In this document: positions 1 through 6,054 of the stretch, one piece after another
How positions within the stretch are numbered: position 1 is the stretch's first letter
Layout of the letters: each line of letters opens with the position of its first letter
NCBI GenBank assembly: GCA_003152595.1
Contig: PMAM01000349.1
Span: 1-7,781, forward strand
Direction: 5' to 3'
DNA from: Acidobacterium sp.
Lineage (GTDB): Bacteria > Acidobacteriota > Terriglobia > Terriglobales > Acidobacteriaceae
Length of the DNA stretch: 7,781 nt
Position numbers and translations under genes: made by a program
The notes under the pieces: generated by a model
Databases searched by the model: none
Told to the model about the DNA's origin: nothing
The model's input: the letters and a program-made list of their open reading frames with translations, nothing else

Positions 1-105
1 GAGGAAGCCTTCGACCTCGAGATTCCCGACGAGGACGCCGAGAAGATCAAGACCGTCAAGGACGCGATCGAATACATCGACAAGAACGCGAAAGGCGGCA
101 AGTAA
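1..105 (+). CDS. acpP: Acyl carrier protein, C-terminal part (5' end outside window)
   Basis: The first 34 codons in frame 1 read EEAFDLEIPDEDAEKI, then KTVKDAIEYI and a Lys/Gly tail before TAA. This matches the end of helix II, the loop and helix III of bacterial acyl carrier protein. Its acidic EIPDE(D/E)AEKI stretch is a hallmark of AcpP. The serine that carries 4'-phosphopantetheine lies upstream of the window and cannot be checked. AcpP is the small cytosolic carrier that holds the growing acyl chain as a thioester during type II fatty acid synthesis. The stop codon is only two bases before the fabF start, the standard acpP-fabF arrangement, which supports both calls. Confidence 0.93.
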   Translation, partial: EEAFDLEIPDEDAEKIKTVKDAIEYIDKNAKGGK

Positions 106-107
106 TC

Positions 108-1352
108 TTGCAACGACGTGTCGTTGTCACGGGGCTCGGGCTGGTGTCGGCAGTTGGCAACACGGCGCCCGAGGTCTGGAACAACCTGCTGGCCGCGAAG
201 AGCGGGATCGCGACGATCACGCACTTCGACACGACGAACTTCCCGGTCACCTTCGCCGCCGAAGTGAAGAACTTCGACCCCCTCAAGTTTATTGACAAGA
301 AGGAAGCGCGCAAGATGGGGCGCTTCATCCATCTGGCTCTGGCGGCCACGCACGAGGCCATGGAGAGTTCCGGGCTGAAGGTGACGCCGGAGATCGGCGA
401 CCGGGTGGGCGTGTTCATCGGGTCGGGCATCGGCGGATTCGATGTGATCGAGCGCGAGCACAGCAACATGCTGCAGGGCGGCCCGCGCAGGATTTCGCCG
501 TTCTTTATCCCGGCGACCATCATCAACCTGGCGGCGGGGCAGGTGAGCATCCGCTACGGCGCCAAGGGGCCGAACGAGGCGACGGCGACAGCGTGCACGA
601 CGAGCGCGCACGCCATCGGCGATGCGTATCGGATCATCGAGCGCAATGACGCCGATGTGATGATCGCAGGCGGCTCCGAGGCGGCAATTACGCCGATGGG
701 CATTGGCGGCTTCGCGGCGATGCGGGCGCTCTCGACCCGCAATGACGATCCGGCCCACGCCTGCCGGCCGTTCGACAGGGACCGCGACGGATTTGTCTGC
801 GGCGAGGGTTCGGGGATCCTGATCCTTGAAGAACTGGAGCACGCGAAGGCGCGCGGCGCAAAAATTCTGGCGGAGATTATCGGCTACGGGATGAGCGCCG
901 ACGCGTACCACATCACCGGCATGCCCGAGGATGGCGACGGGTGCTGTCGCGCGATGCAGCACGCTCTGAAGAGCGCGAAGATCGAGCCGCACCAGGTGGA
1001 CTACGTGAACGCGCACGCGACCTCGACGTCCCTGGGCGACGTGGTGGAGTCCAAGGCGATGCAGCGGCTGTTCGGCGAGCACGCGACCAGCGGCAAGCTG
1101 ATGATCAGCTCGACGAAGTCGATGACCGGCCATCTGCTGGGCGGTGCGGGCGGACTCGAAGCGGGCATCACGATCCTGGCGCTGATCAACCAGACGGCGC
1201 CGCCGACGGCGAATCTCGACAATCCGGATCCCGACTGCGTGTTGAACTACGTGCCGAACACGCCCCAGAAAGCGCCGATGCACATCGCGCTGTCGAACTC
1301 GTTCGGCTTCGGCGGAACCAACGGCTCGCTGATCTTCCGCCGCTGGGAATAG
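108..1352 (+). CDS. fabF: 3-oxoacyl-[acyl-carrier-protein] synthase II (KAS II)
   Basis: This 414-residue protein is the elongating ketosynthase of type II fatty acid synthesis. It condenses malonyl-AcpP with an acyl chain held on its active-site cysteine and releases CO2. The N-terminus RRVVVTGLGLVSAVGN is typical of the family. The catalytic triad is present: Cys163 in TATACTTSAHA, His303 in NAHATST and His342 in MTGHLLGGAGG, with the conserved Lys337 in STKS. The GFGGTN loop at 400-405 near the C-terminus is the conserved gating loop. Length matches E. coli FabF (413). The start is a TTG two bases after the acpP stop. No in-frame ATG or GTG fits the conserved N-terminus, so TTG is well supported. 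A weak GGCGG lies inside the acpP end, and translation is probably coupled to acpP. A FabB-type KAS I is less likely given the acpP linkage. Confidence 0.97.
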   Translation: MQRRVVVTGLGLVSAVGNTAPEVWNNLLAAKSGIATITHFDTTNFPVTFAAEVKNFDPLKFIDKKEARKMGRFIHLALAATHEAMESSGLKVTPEIGDRVGVFIGSGIGGFDVIEREHSNMLQGGPRRISPFFIPATIINLAAGQVSIRYGAKGPNEATATACTTSAHAIGDAYRIIERNDADVMIAGGSEAAITPMGIGGFAAMRALSTRNDDPAHACRPFDRDRDGFVCGEGSGILILEELEHAKARGAKILAEIIGYGMSADAYHITGMPEDGDGCCRAMQHALKSAKIEPHQVDYVNAHATSTSLGDVVESKAMQRLFGEHATSGKLMISSTKSMTGHLLGGAGGLEAGITILALINQTAPPTANLDNPDPDCVLNYVPNTPQKAPMHIALSNSFGFGGTNGSLIFRRWE

Positions 1353-1397
1353 CCGAGCCGCAAGCGGGGGGCGCTCCGGCGCGGTTACGCGGATTCC

Positions 1398-1414
1398 GTT
1401 TTCAATCTGAAAAC
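1398..1414. repeat. Perfect 7-bp inverted repeat upstream of the SnoaL-like gene
   Basis: GTTTTCA-ATC-TGAAAAC is a perfect inverted repeat with a 3-base centre. It forms an AT-rich island in an otherwise GC-rich 107-base spacer between fabF and the next gene, and lies about 45 bases before that gene's start. It could be a regulator binding site or a weak hairpin. The stem has only two G-C pairs and no U-tract follows, so it does not look like an intrinsic terminator. No regulator gene in the window points to it. Confidence 0.4.
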
Positions 1415-1444
1415 AATCGAGAGATGCTAATCTGCGGTGCATCC

Positions 1445-1452
1445 GAGGAGGA
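1445..1452 (+). promoter_or_regulatory. Strong Shine-Dalgarno that decides the start of the SnoaL-like gene
   Basis: GAGGAGGA ends seven bases before the ATG at 1460, an almost ideal ribosome binding site. An in-frame ATG further upstream at 1424 would add 12 residues (MLICGASEEDAS) but has only a weak GAGAG in front and would place this strong site inside the gene. The 1460 start is therefore preferred. Confidence 0.75.
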
Positions 1453-1459
1453 TGCGTCG

Positions 1460-1858
1460 ATGGCGCATTCGTCTCTCGAAATCGCACAGGCCTTTGTAAA
1501 GGCGGTCAACGCCGCAGATCTGCCTGCCATGCGCGCTTTAATGACCGAAGATCACACGTTTACCGATGCGCGGGGGCGGAGCACTTCGGGCGTAGAGAAG
1601 ATGATCGTCGGCTGGCGCTATTTCTTCGAAGCGTTTCCCGAATACTGGATCCGTGTCGATAAGGTCATCGCGGATGGCTCGCTGGTGGCGCTGTTCGGCG
1701 AAGCCGGCGGGAAGTGGAGAATCGACGGGCAGGTGCTTCCACACAGCTGGAGCGTGCGGGCCGCATGGTTGGGAGAGATTGAAGCCGGCAAGGTGAAGAC
1801 CTGGAGCGTTTGCTGCGACACGGGTTGGGCGAAGCCGCCGGCGAAGGAAGAGATATGA
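1460..1858 (+). CDS. SnoaL-like / NTF2-like small protein
   Basis: This 132-residue soluble protein has the pattern of the SnoaL-like/nuclear transport factor 2 fold. Helix 1 is SLEIAQAFVKAVNAADL, followed by MRALMTEDHTFTDARGR, the helix VEKMIVGWRYFFEAFPEYWIRV and C-terminal beta strands (SLVALFGEAGGKW, VRAAWLGEIEAGKVKTWSVCCD). Members form a cone-shaped barrel with a pocket and range from polyketide cyclases and isomerases to non-catalytic ligand binders. His32 and Asp36 lie where pocket residues often sit, but sequence alone does not set the substrate. No signal peptide is visible. The start follows a GAGGAGGA site. The TGA overlaps the ATG of the next gene (ATGA), so the two are almost certainly translated as a pair. 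The fold assignment is fairly sure; the function is unknown. Confidence 0.83.
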   Translation: MAHSSLEIAQAFVKAVNAADLPAMRALMTEDHTFTDARGRSTSGVEKMIVGWRYFFEAFPEYWIRVDKVIADGSLVALFGEAGGKWRIDGQVLPHSWSVRAAWLGEIEAGKVKTWSVCCDTGWAKPPAKEEI

Positions 1859-2322
1859 AACAGTCGTTTTCCGTGGCGATTATCGGGCGTGGTCCACGCG
1901 GAGCATGGGCGCATATGCCGGTGCCCTTCAGCGTGGAGAAGCTATTCGGGACCAGGGCGCGGGTCGCCGTAAAGGGAACCATCAACGGGTTCGCGTATCG
2001 CAGCTCAATCATGCCGCGCGGCGACGGCACCCACTACATGGCTCTGAACAAAGAAATGCAGGCAGGCGCAAACGCCGGCGTGGGCGATACGGTGAAGGTC
2101 ACGATGGAGCCGGACACGGCGAAAAGGACCGTGGAGGTTCCCCCGTATCTGACGAAGGCATTAAAGGCAGCCGGCCAGGACAAGATTTTCGCCGCTCTCA
2201 GCCATTCGCATCAGAAGGAATTGGTGGACTGGATCGCAGATGCGAAGCAGGAAGAGACGCGGTCGAGGCGGATCGAGAAGTGCGTCGCAATGCTGAAGGC
2301 GAAGAAAACGCCGCGCCGGTAA
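1855..2322 (+). CDS. DUF1905 + YdeI/OmpD-associated family protein
   Basis: This 155-residue cytosolic protein has two recognisable parts. Residues about 22-96 match DUF1905, a small barrel: PVPFSVEKLFGTRARVAVKGTING, SSIMPRGDGTHYMALNKEMQ, GVGDTVKVTMEPD and the closing RTVEVP. Residues about 97-148 match the YdeI/OmdA bacteriocin-protection motif: a helix ending in ALKAAGQ, then FAALSHSHQKELVDWIADAKQEETRSRRI and a final helix. The AK..ETR.RRI signature is characteristic. These proteins are widespread and their biochemical role is not established. The 'bacteriocin protection' name comes from a few enterobacterial relatives and should not be carried over. The ATG overlaps the upstream stop (ATGA), with GGAAGAG just before it inside the preceding gene, which indicates translational coupling to the SnoaL-like gene. 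Confidence 0.88.
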   Translation: MKQSFSVAIIGRGPRGAWAHMPVPFSVEKLFGTRARVAVKGTINGFAYRSSIMPRGDGTHYMALNKEMQAGANAGVGDTVKVTMEPDTAKRTVEVPPYLTKALKAAGQDKIFAALSHSHQKELVDWIADAKQEETRSRRIEKCVAMLKAKKTPRR

Positions 2323-2376
2323 GGCCTGTATTTCCAGTCATCTGCGCCGAAATTGCGAAACTAATACGGTTTCCGA

Positions 2377-2407
2377 TTGTCCAATGACGCAACTTGGCGT
2401 CTATCAT
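2377..2407 (+). promoter_or_regulatory. Possible promoter with a long spacer containing a dyad
   Basis: A TTGTCC (2377-2382; 4/6 to TTGACA) and a TATCAT (2402-2407; 5/6 to TATAAT) are separated by 19 bases. The spacer holds GACGCAACTTGGCGTC (2386-2401), a dyad in which six of eight pairs match. Promoters with 19-20 bp spacers and a dyad between the boxes are the classical target of MerR-family activators, so this could be such a site. The boxes could also be chance matches. The start of transcription would be about 110 bases before the radical SAM gene. No MerR-like gene is in the window. Confidence 0.25.
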
Positions 2408-2523
2408 CGGGAGATAATTGGGCGGGTAGAACCAGCGCCCCCCATTGACCCCCAGTACGTTCACTACAACTGCGAGACGCTCTCAGAGGCCCCGCCCAGT
2501 CGCACGACGAAAGGCAGGATCGA

Positions 2524-4110
2524 ATGAGCGTTTTTCTGGTGAATCCCAGCGACAATTCCTTTGGCACGGCGGTCATTACGCCGCGATGGTTGTTTGTTCT
2601 GGCGGCTGCCACGCCAACGTCGGTGGGAGATCCCATTCTCGTCGATGAGTCGCTGGAGCCGATCGTTCCCGAGCGCATTCATGCCGGCGACATCGTCGGC
2701 ATCAGCGTGCATACCGGCAACGCGCTGCGCGGATACAAGGTGGGCGCGATGGCGCGCGAGCGCGGCGCGTGGGTGGTGTATGGCGGCATTCACGCCACGC
2801 TGTTCCCCGAGGAAGCGCTGGAGCGCGGCCAGGCCCATGCGGTGGTCAAGGGCGATGGCGACCTGGTGTGGGCGAAGGTGGTCAGGGATTGCCTGGCCGG
2901 CAATCCGGACAAAGTTTATGAGGGCGGCCGCATTGCCGGCACCGATTTTCTTCCCGCGCGCTGGGACCTCATGCGGCCGGAGAAGTACATGTGGGCCTCC
3001 GTGCAGACGATTCGCGGCTGTCCCAAGCATTGCTCGTTTTGCAGCGTGTGGCGAACCGACGGTCAGAAGCCGCGGCAGAGACGGCACGAGAGCGTGATTG
3101 ACGAGATCGTGAACCTGCGCCGCCTGGGCTTCAGGTTTGTCGCCCTCGCCGACGACAATTTCTATCCCGTCACGCTCACCGATCTCCGCCTGGCGCGCGA
3201 ACAAAACAACCAGGCCAAAGTCGACGAGCTCACCGAGATCCGCGCGGAGCGCTTCGCGCTCATGGAAGAGCTGGCGAAGCTGCCTCAGGACATGGTCTTC
3301 TTCACCCAGATCACGATGGAAGCGGGCGAGGACGGCGAGTATCTCGATGCCATGCGCAAAGCCAACATCAAAGGCGCGCTGGTGGGCGTGGAGGCGGTGA
3401 CGCCCGAAGGACTCAAGGCTGTCTACAAGGACTGGAACTACTCCGGCGAAGCGCTGGCGAAGCAATTGCAGACCTTCAAAGCGCACGGCGTGCACGTGCT
3501 GGGTTCGTTCATCTTCGGGCTGCCGACCGACAAACCCGCAACCTTCGACGCCACCGTGGAGATGGCGCTGAAGGCGGGCGTCACCTTTGCCCAGTTCGTC
3601 ATGATGACGCCCTTCCCCGGGACTGTGGATTTTGGGCGCTGGGAGAAACAGCAGTCCGTGGATCCGGCCATGGTGGGCGATGTGCCGATCACCCGCTACT
3701 GGCTGATTCCGACCGAGGTTCGTCCCAAGATGTTCACGCCCCATCCTTCGATGAGCTCCGACGAGATTCGCGAGCGCACGCAAAAGGTTTGGGACCGGTT
3801 CTATAACTGGCCGGCGATCTGGGAGCGCTCGGCGTGCTGTCCCAACATGACATCGCGCATCGCCTTCATCTTCCTGTCGAAGCTCTACCGCCAGATGTAC
3901 GCAGGCACCGGCATTTCGAGCGACAGCGCGCGGCGGAAGAAGTCCAAGCGGTGGGCGCGCTGGACGGCGCGGCAGTGCAAGCGGCTGTTTCAGGCGAAGC
4001 CGATGCCGGAGCTGCGGTCTCCGGACTGGGGGCCTGCATTTGCTCGGCCGGCGTTTGTGCGGGATGAGGGGCAGGAGTCGGGCGGGCTTACCGTGCTTGG
4101 CGGGGACTGA
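2524..4110 (+). CDS. Cobalamin-binding-type (class B-like) radical SAM enzyme
   Basis: This 528-residue protein has an N-terminal Rossmann-like B12-binding-type domain (about 1-140; FLVNPSD at the start, DIVGISVHTGN, WVVYGGIHATLFPEEAL, AVVKGDGDLVW). A radical SAM domain follows, with the cluster motif CPKHCSFC (Cys166, Cys170, Cys173) that binds a 4Fe-4S cluster and S-adenosylmethionine. Later barrel strands are visible: RFVALADDNFY, MVFFTQITME, GALVGVEAVTPEGL, VLGSFIFGLPTD and FAQFVMMTPFPGT. The family includes methylases and cyclases such as BchE and the hopanoid methylases HpnP and HpnR. The classical DxHxxG motif that ligates cobalt is absent, as in many of these proteins. Residues about 217-255 form a charged helical segment inside the barrel, and the C-terminal 60 residues are a basic extension (SARRKKSKRWARW) of unknown role. 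AGGCAGGA precedes the ATG. The enzyme is cytosolic; its substrate is unknown. It probably leads an operon with the next two membrane-protein genes. Confidence 0.9.
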   Translation: MSVFLVNPSDNSFGTAVITPRWLFVLAAATPTSVGDPILVDESLEPIVPERIHAGDIVGISVHTGNALRGYKVGAMARERGAWVVYGGIHATLFPEEALERGQAHAVVKGDGDLVWAKVVRDCLAGNPDKVYEGGRIAGTDFLPARWDLMRPEKYMWASVQTIRGCPKHCSFCSVWRTDGQKPRQRRHESVIDEIVNLRRLGFRFVALADDNFYPVTLTDLRLAREQNNQAKVDELTEIRAERFALMEELAKLPQDMVFFTQITMEAGEDGEYLDAMRKANIKGALVGVEAVTPEGLKAVYKDWNYSGEALAKQLQTFKAHGVHVLGSFIFGLPTDKPATFDATVEMALKAGVTFAQFVMMTPFPGTVDFGRWEKQQSVDPAMVGDVPITRYWLIPTEVRPKMFTPHPSMSSDEIRERTQKVWDRFYNWPAIWERSACCPNMTSRIAFIFLSKLYRQMYAGTGISSDSARRKKSKRWARWTARQCKRLFQAKPMPELRSPDWGPAFARPAFVRDEGQESGGLTVLGGD

Positions 4111-4146
4111 CATTCGGCAGGAAATGCCTGGCCGCAGGACACAAGG

Positions 4147-4572
4147 ATGGACGGAACGAACCGACGGTTGATGTTCCACGGCATGTGTCTGTTCATGCTT
4201 GGGCTGCTGACTGGTTTTGTCGAGCAGCATTTCGCGAATGTGCGCATGGGGCTTGCCGCGCATCTGGAAGGGTTGATGAATGGCATCTTCCTGATTGCCC
4301 TGGGCGCCATCTGGCCGCATGTGCGACTCGCACCGGCGCCGGCGACCGTCGCTTTCTGGACCGTGCTGTATGGCACGTATGCGAACTGGTTCATGACCAT
4401 CGTTGCCGCGACTTTCGGTACCGCGGCCCTCTCTCCAATCACCGGAGCCGGCCACCACGGACAACCATGGCAGGAGAACTTTGTCATGGCTGGCTTCATG
4501 TCGGTCGGCATTGCGATTGTCGCCTCAACAGCCCTTGTTCTTTGGGGTCTCCGCAGAGATCGGTCGCAGTGA
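4147..4572 (+). CDS. Hydroxylaminobenzene mutase (HabA/HabB)-family membrane protein
   Basis: This 141-residue protein has four predicted membrane helices at roughly residues 10-28, 40-57, 68-90 and 112-135. The sequence matches the pattern I know for (hydroxyamino)benzene mutases: FMLGLLTGFV, NVRMGLAAHLEGLMNGIFLI, FWTVLYGTYANW, a PITGAGHHGQPWQE loop and ALVLWGLR at the end. In Pseudomonas, HabA/HabB rearrange hydroxylaminobenzene to 2-aminophenol during nitrobenzene breakdown. Most homologues in other phyla sit in no nitroarene pathway, and nothing here suggests one, so the reaction should not be assumed. AGGA seven bases before the ATG is a plausible ribosome binding site. The gene begins 36 bases after the radical SAM stop and ends one base before the next start, which suggests one transcript. 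Family assignment good; substrate unknown. Confidence 0.78.
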   Translation: MDGTNRRLMFHGMCLFMLGLLTGFVEQHFANVRMGLAAHLEGLMNGIFLIALGAIWPHVRLAPAPATVAFWTVLYGTYANWFMTIVAATFGTAALSPITGAGHHGQPWQENFVMAGFMSVGIAIVASTALVLWGLRRDRSQ

Positions 4573-4573
4573 T

Positions 4574-5011
4574 ATGGCAGACCCCGGAAAGCCCGGATTT
4601 CCTCTACCTGCGATCGCAGTTCCGCTGATCGTTCTCCTGCTCTATCTCTTTGTGCCCGGCGTTCGGGAGCGGCCGTGGACCGCAGTAAGATTCGCGGGAG
4701 TAATGATCGCACTGATCGGCTACGTGCTGTTCGTGACGGCCCGCCTTCAGCTGGGCAGGTCGTTCTCCGTCTCGCCGCAGGCAAAGGCGCTTGTAACGCA
4801 CGGTCTCTACGCGCGACTCCGCAACCCCATCTATGTTTTTGTTGGCGTAATGTGGTTCGGCCTTATCCTGGCGCTTCGGCTAAATTGGCTGTTCGTGCCT
4901 TTCCTCGCAATGCTCGTCATGCAAATGATTCGAGCGGGCAGGGAGGCGAAGGTGCTGCAGGAAAGGTTCGGACAGGCTTATCTCGACTACCGCGAGCGGA
5001 CCTGGTTCTGA
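4574..5011 (+). CDS. Isoprenylcysteine/phospholipid methyltransferase-like membrane protein
   Basis: This 145-residue integral membrane protein resembles the ICMT/PEMT methyltransferase family. Hydrophobic helices lie at about 11-28, 37-57, 83-100 and 103-120. The core signature is VTHGLYARLRNPIY (74-87), matching the G-Y-x-x-x-R-(H/N)-P-x-Y pattern that forms part of the S-adenosylmethionine site. The C-terminal EAKVLQERFGQAYLDYRERTWF region matches the usual E..L...FG..Y..Y ending. Bacterial members methylate diverse lipid-like or isoprenoid substrates that are mostly unidentified. The ATG lies one base after the stop of the Hab-like gene, so the two are tightly coupled; no strong Shine-Dalgarno is visible, in keeping with re-initiation. 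An upstream in-frame ATG at 4403 would lie deep inside the previous gene and would add non-family residues, so it is rejected as the start. Confidence 0.85.
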   Translation: MADPGKPGFPLPAIAVPLIVLLLYLFVPGVRERPWTAVRFAGVMIALIGYVLFVTARLQLGRSFSVSPQAKALVTHGLYARLRNPIYVFVGVMWFGLILALRLNWLFVPFLAMLVMQMIRAGREAKVLQERFGQAYLDYRERTWF

Positions 5012-5024
5012 TTCGAAGTCCCGA

Positions 5025-5034
5025 CCTGGCCAGG
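5025..5034. repeat. 10-bp palindrome between convergent genes
   Basis: CCTGGCCAGG is a perfect palindrome without a loop, in the 57-base gap between two convergent genes. It may contribute to a weak bidirectional structure, but no T-tract follows on either strand, so it is not called a terminator. It may also be chance in GC-rich DNA. Confidence 0.2.
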
Positions 5035-5068
5035 GTCTGGTAACAGGGCGATCGATTCTGTTCACCGC

Positions 5069-5944
5069 TCAGAAAAGTACGGACGGCATCGATGCGCCGT
5101 TCGGTTCGTTGTAGAGGCCAACGGTCATCAGCGTCATCGGCTGCACAATCCGCAATCCGTTGCCGAGACACCAGCGCAGAACCGTGGTATTCCGCGAGGG
5201 CAGCAGGATCCCGGGGCCGCCGAAAGACTCCGCCGACGCGATCAGCGCCTGCAGATCCAGATTCGTCTCCGCGGTTGTGTGCCCGAAGAAGGCCAGCGAG
5301 CTGGCATAGCCGGTGATGCGTCCATCACGCTCCACCACAACGGCGTTCTTCTGCTGAATGCCGTCGGCGAGTTCGCGGCCTCGACCGAATCCATGCACCT
5401 GCAGCGAAACGGCGTTGCATGACTCGAGGTCGGCGGTTTGCGCCGGGCGCACCGAACATCCCGCGACAACGCGCTGCACGGTCCGGCCCTGCAGGCAGGC
5501 GAGCGGCTCGCGAATATCGAATCCCAGGCGCGTGTACAGCGCCAGAGAACGATTATGAAACGCGGCCTGAACGAGACGCATTCCGGCGGCGCCATGTTCT
5601 TTCGCCCGATCCATCACAGCCTGCATCATCGTATGTCCGGCGCCCCGATTCTGAACCTCGGGATCGACGGTGATCGGCCCAATACCGGCGATGATGGAAC
5701 GCTCATCCAGGCAGTTGCTGCCGACAATGCGTCCGTCGCTCTCCGCCACCACGCAATAAAAACCCGGATGACCGAACTGCATCGTCAACATTCCAACGGC
5801 GACTTCCTCATTCGGAAGATCGCAGGGGAAATTATGTTCGGCACTGATCGTCGAGAAGGCCTTGTAGCAAATCGCCCCGCAGACAGCGGCATCCGCAGGC
5901 GTGGCTTTTCGCAGGGTGACCTCCGGTTGTGCGCTCACCGGCAT
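5069..5944 (-). CDS. Two-domain GNAT N-acetyltransferase
   Basis: This 291-residue soluble protein consists of two GNAT-like halves. The N-terminal half (about 8-145) is canonical: VTLRKATPADAA at the start, GRIVGSN, then IGPITVDPEVQNRGAG with the acetyl-CoA pyrophosphate loop QNRGAG (98-103), and the motif-B stretch NRSLALYTRLGF (131-142). The C-terminal half (about 163-291) begins CSVRPAQTADLESCN and contains VVVERDGRITGYAS, but it has no pyrophosphate loop. It ends with GLRIVQPMTLMTVGLYNEPNG and MPSVLF, typical of the second domain of such tandem GNATs (Acetyltransf_18-like). That half is probably structural or substrate-binding. The substrate is unknown. The start is fixed by AGGAGA (5952-5957) seven bases before the ATG. 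The gene is convergent with the upstream-coordinate operon and seems to have its own promoter. Confidence 0.88.
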   Translation of the reverse strand: MPVSAQPEVTLRKATPADAAVCGAICYKAFSTISAEHNFPCDLPNEEVAVGMLTMQFGHPGFYCVVAESDGRIVGSNCLDERSIIAGIGPITVDPEVQNRGAGHTMMQAVMDRAKEHGAAGMRLVQAAFHNRSLALYTRLGFDIREPLACLQGRTVQRVVAGCSVRPAQTADLESCNAVSLQVHGFGRGRELADGIQQKNAVVVERDGRITGYASSLAFFGHTTAETNLDLQALIASAESFGGPGILLPSRNTTVLRWCLGNGLRIVQPMTLMTVGLYNEPNGASMPSVLF

Positions 5945-5971
5945 GGCTGAATCTCCTGGGGGACGGGGAGA

Positions 5972-6000
5972 AGTATACCGGGAGCCACTGGCCGTCTCAT
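5972..6000 (-). promoter_or_regulatory. Likely sigma-70-type promoter of the GNAT gene
   Basis: Read on the minus strand, ATGAGA (6000-5995; 4/6 to TTGACA) and TATACT (5977-5972; 5/6 to TATAAT) are separated by exactly 17 bases. The predicted transcription start near 5965 would give a leader of about 20 bases carrying the AGGAGA ribosome binding site. Spacing and position are good. The -35 box touches the first of three 15-bp tandem repeats, a plausible place for regulation. Confidence 0.5.
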
Positions 6001-6044
6001 CGCTGACCGGTCTTTCGCTGACCGCTTCTTCGCTGACCGCCTTT
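6000..6044. repeat. Three tandem 15-bp repeats between the HNH and GNAT genes
   Basis: Three adjacent 15-base units read TCGCTGACCGGTCTT, TCGCTGACCGCTTCT and TCGCTGACCGCCTTT. The first ten bases (TCGCTGACCG) are identical in all three and the last five vary. A decayed fourth start (TAGCTG) follows at 6045. The array begins ten bases past the HNH gene's stop and runs into the -35 box of the GNAT promoter. It may be an operator array or a slipped-strand duplication. Confidence 0.8.
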
Positions 6045-6054
6045 TAGCTGCTCC

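Noticed and set aside
1356..1402. Possible intrinsic terminator after fabF
   Set aside because: There are short GC-rich complementary pieces (CCGC AA GCGG) and a later TTTT, but no continuous stable stem directly followed by a T-tract.
941..1459. 5' extension of the SnoaL-like frame back into fabF
   Set aside because: The residues are Arg/Asp/Gly-rich and are an out-of-frame reading of fabF. A strong ribosome binding site marks the start at 1460.
2464..4464. Long 666-codon open frame on the minus strand opposite the radical SAM gene
   Set aside because: It is His/Arg/Pro-rich without any recognisable domain, spans the ends of two well-supported plus-strand genes, and is the usual open antisense frame in GC-rich coding DNA.
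4147..4572. Assigning the Hab-like protein to nitrobenzene degradation
   Set aside because: No nitroreductase, aminophenol dioxygenase or other pathway gene is present, so only family membership is supported.
5040..5066. Possible terminator between the convergent methyltransferase and GNAT genes (AACAG ... CTGTT)
   Set aside because: The stem is only five base pairs with an 11-base loop, and no T-run follows on either strand.
6000..6047. Repeat array as coding sequence or CRISPR-like array
   Set aside because: The 15-base units are contiguous without spacers. The plus-strand peptide they would encode stops at TAG and has no start or ribosome binding site.
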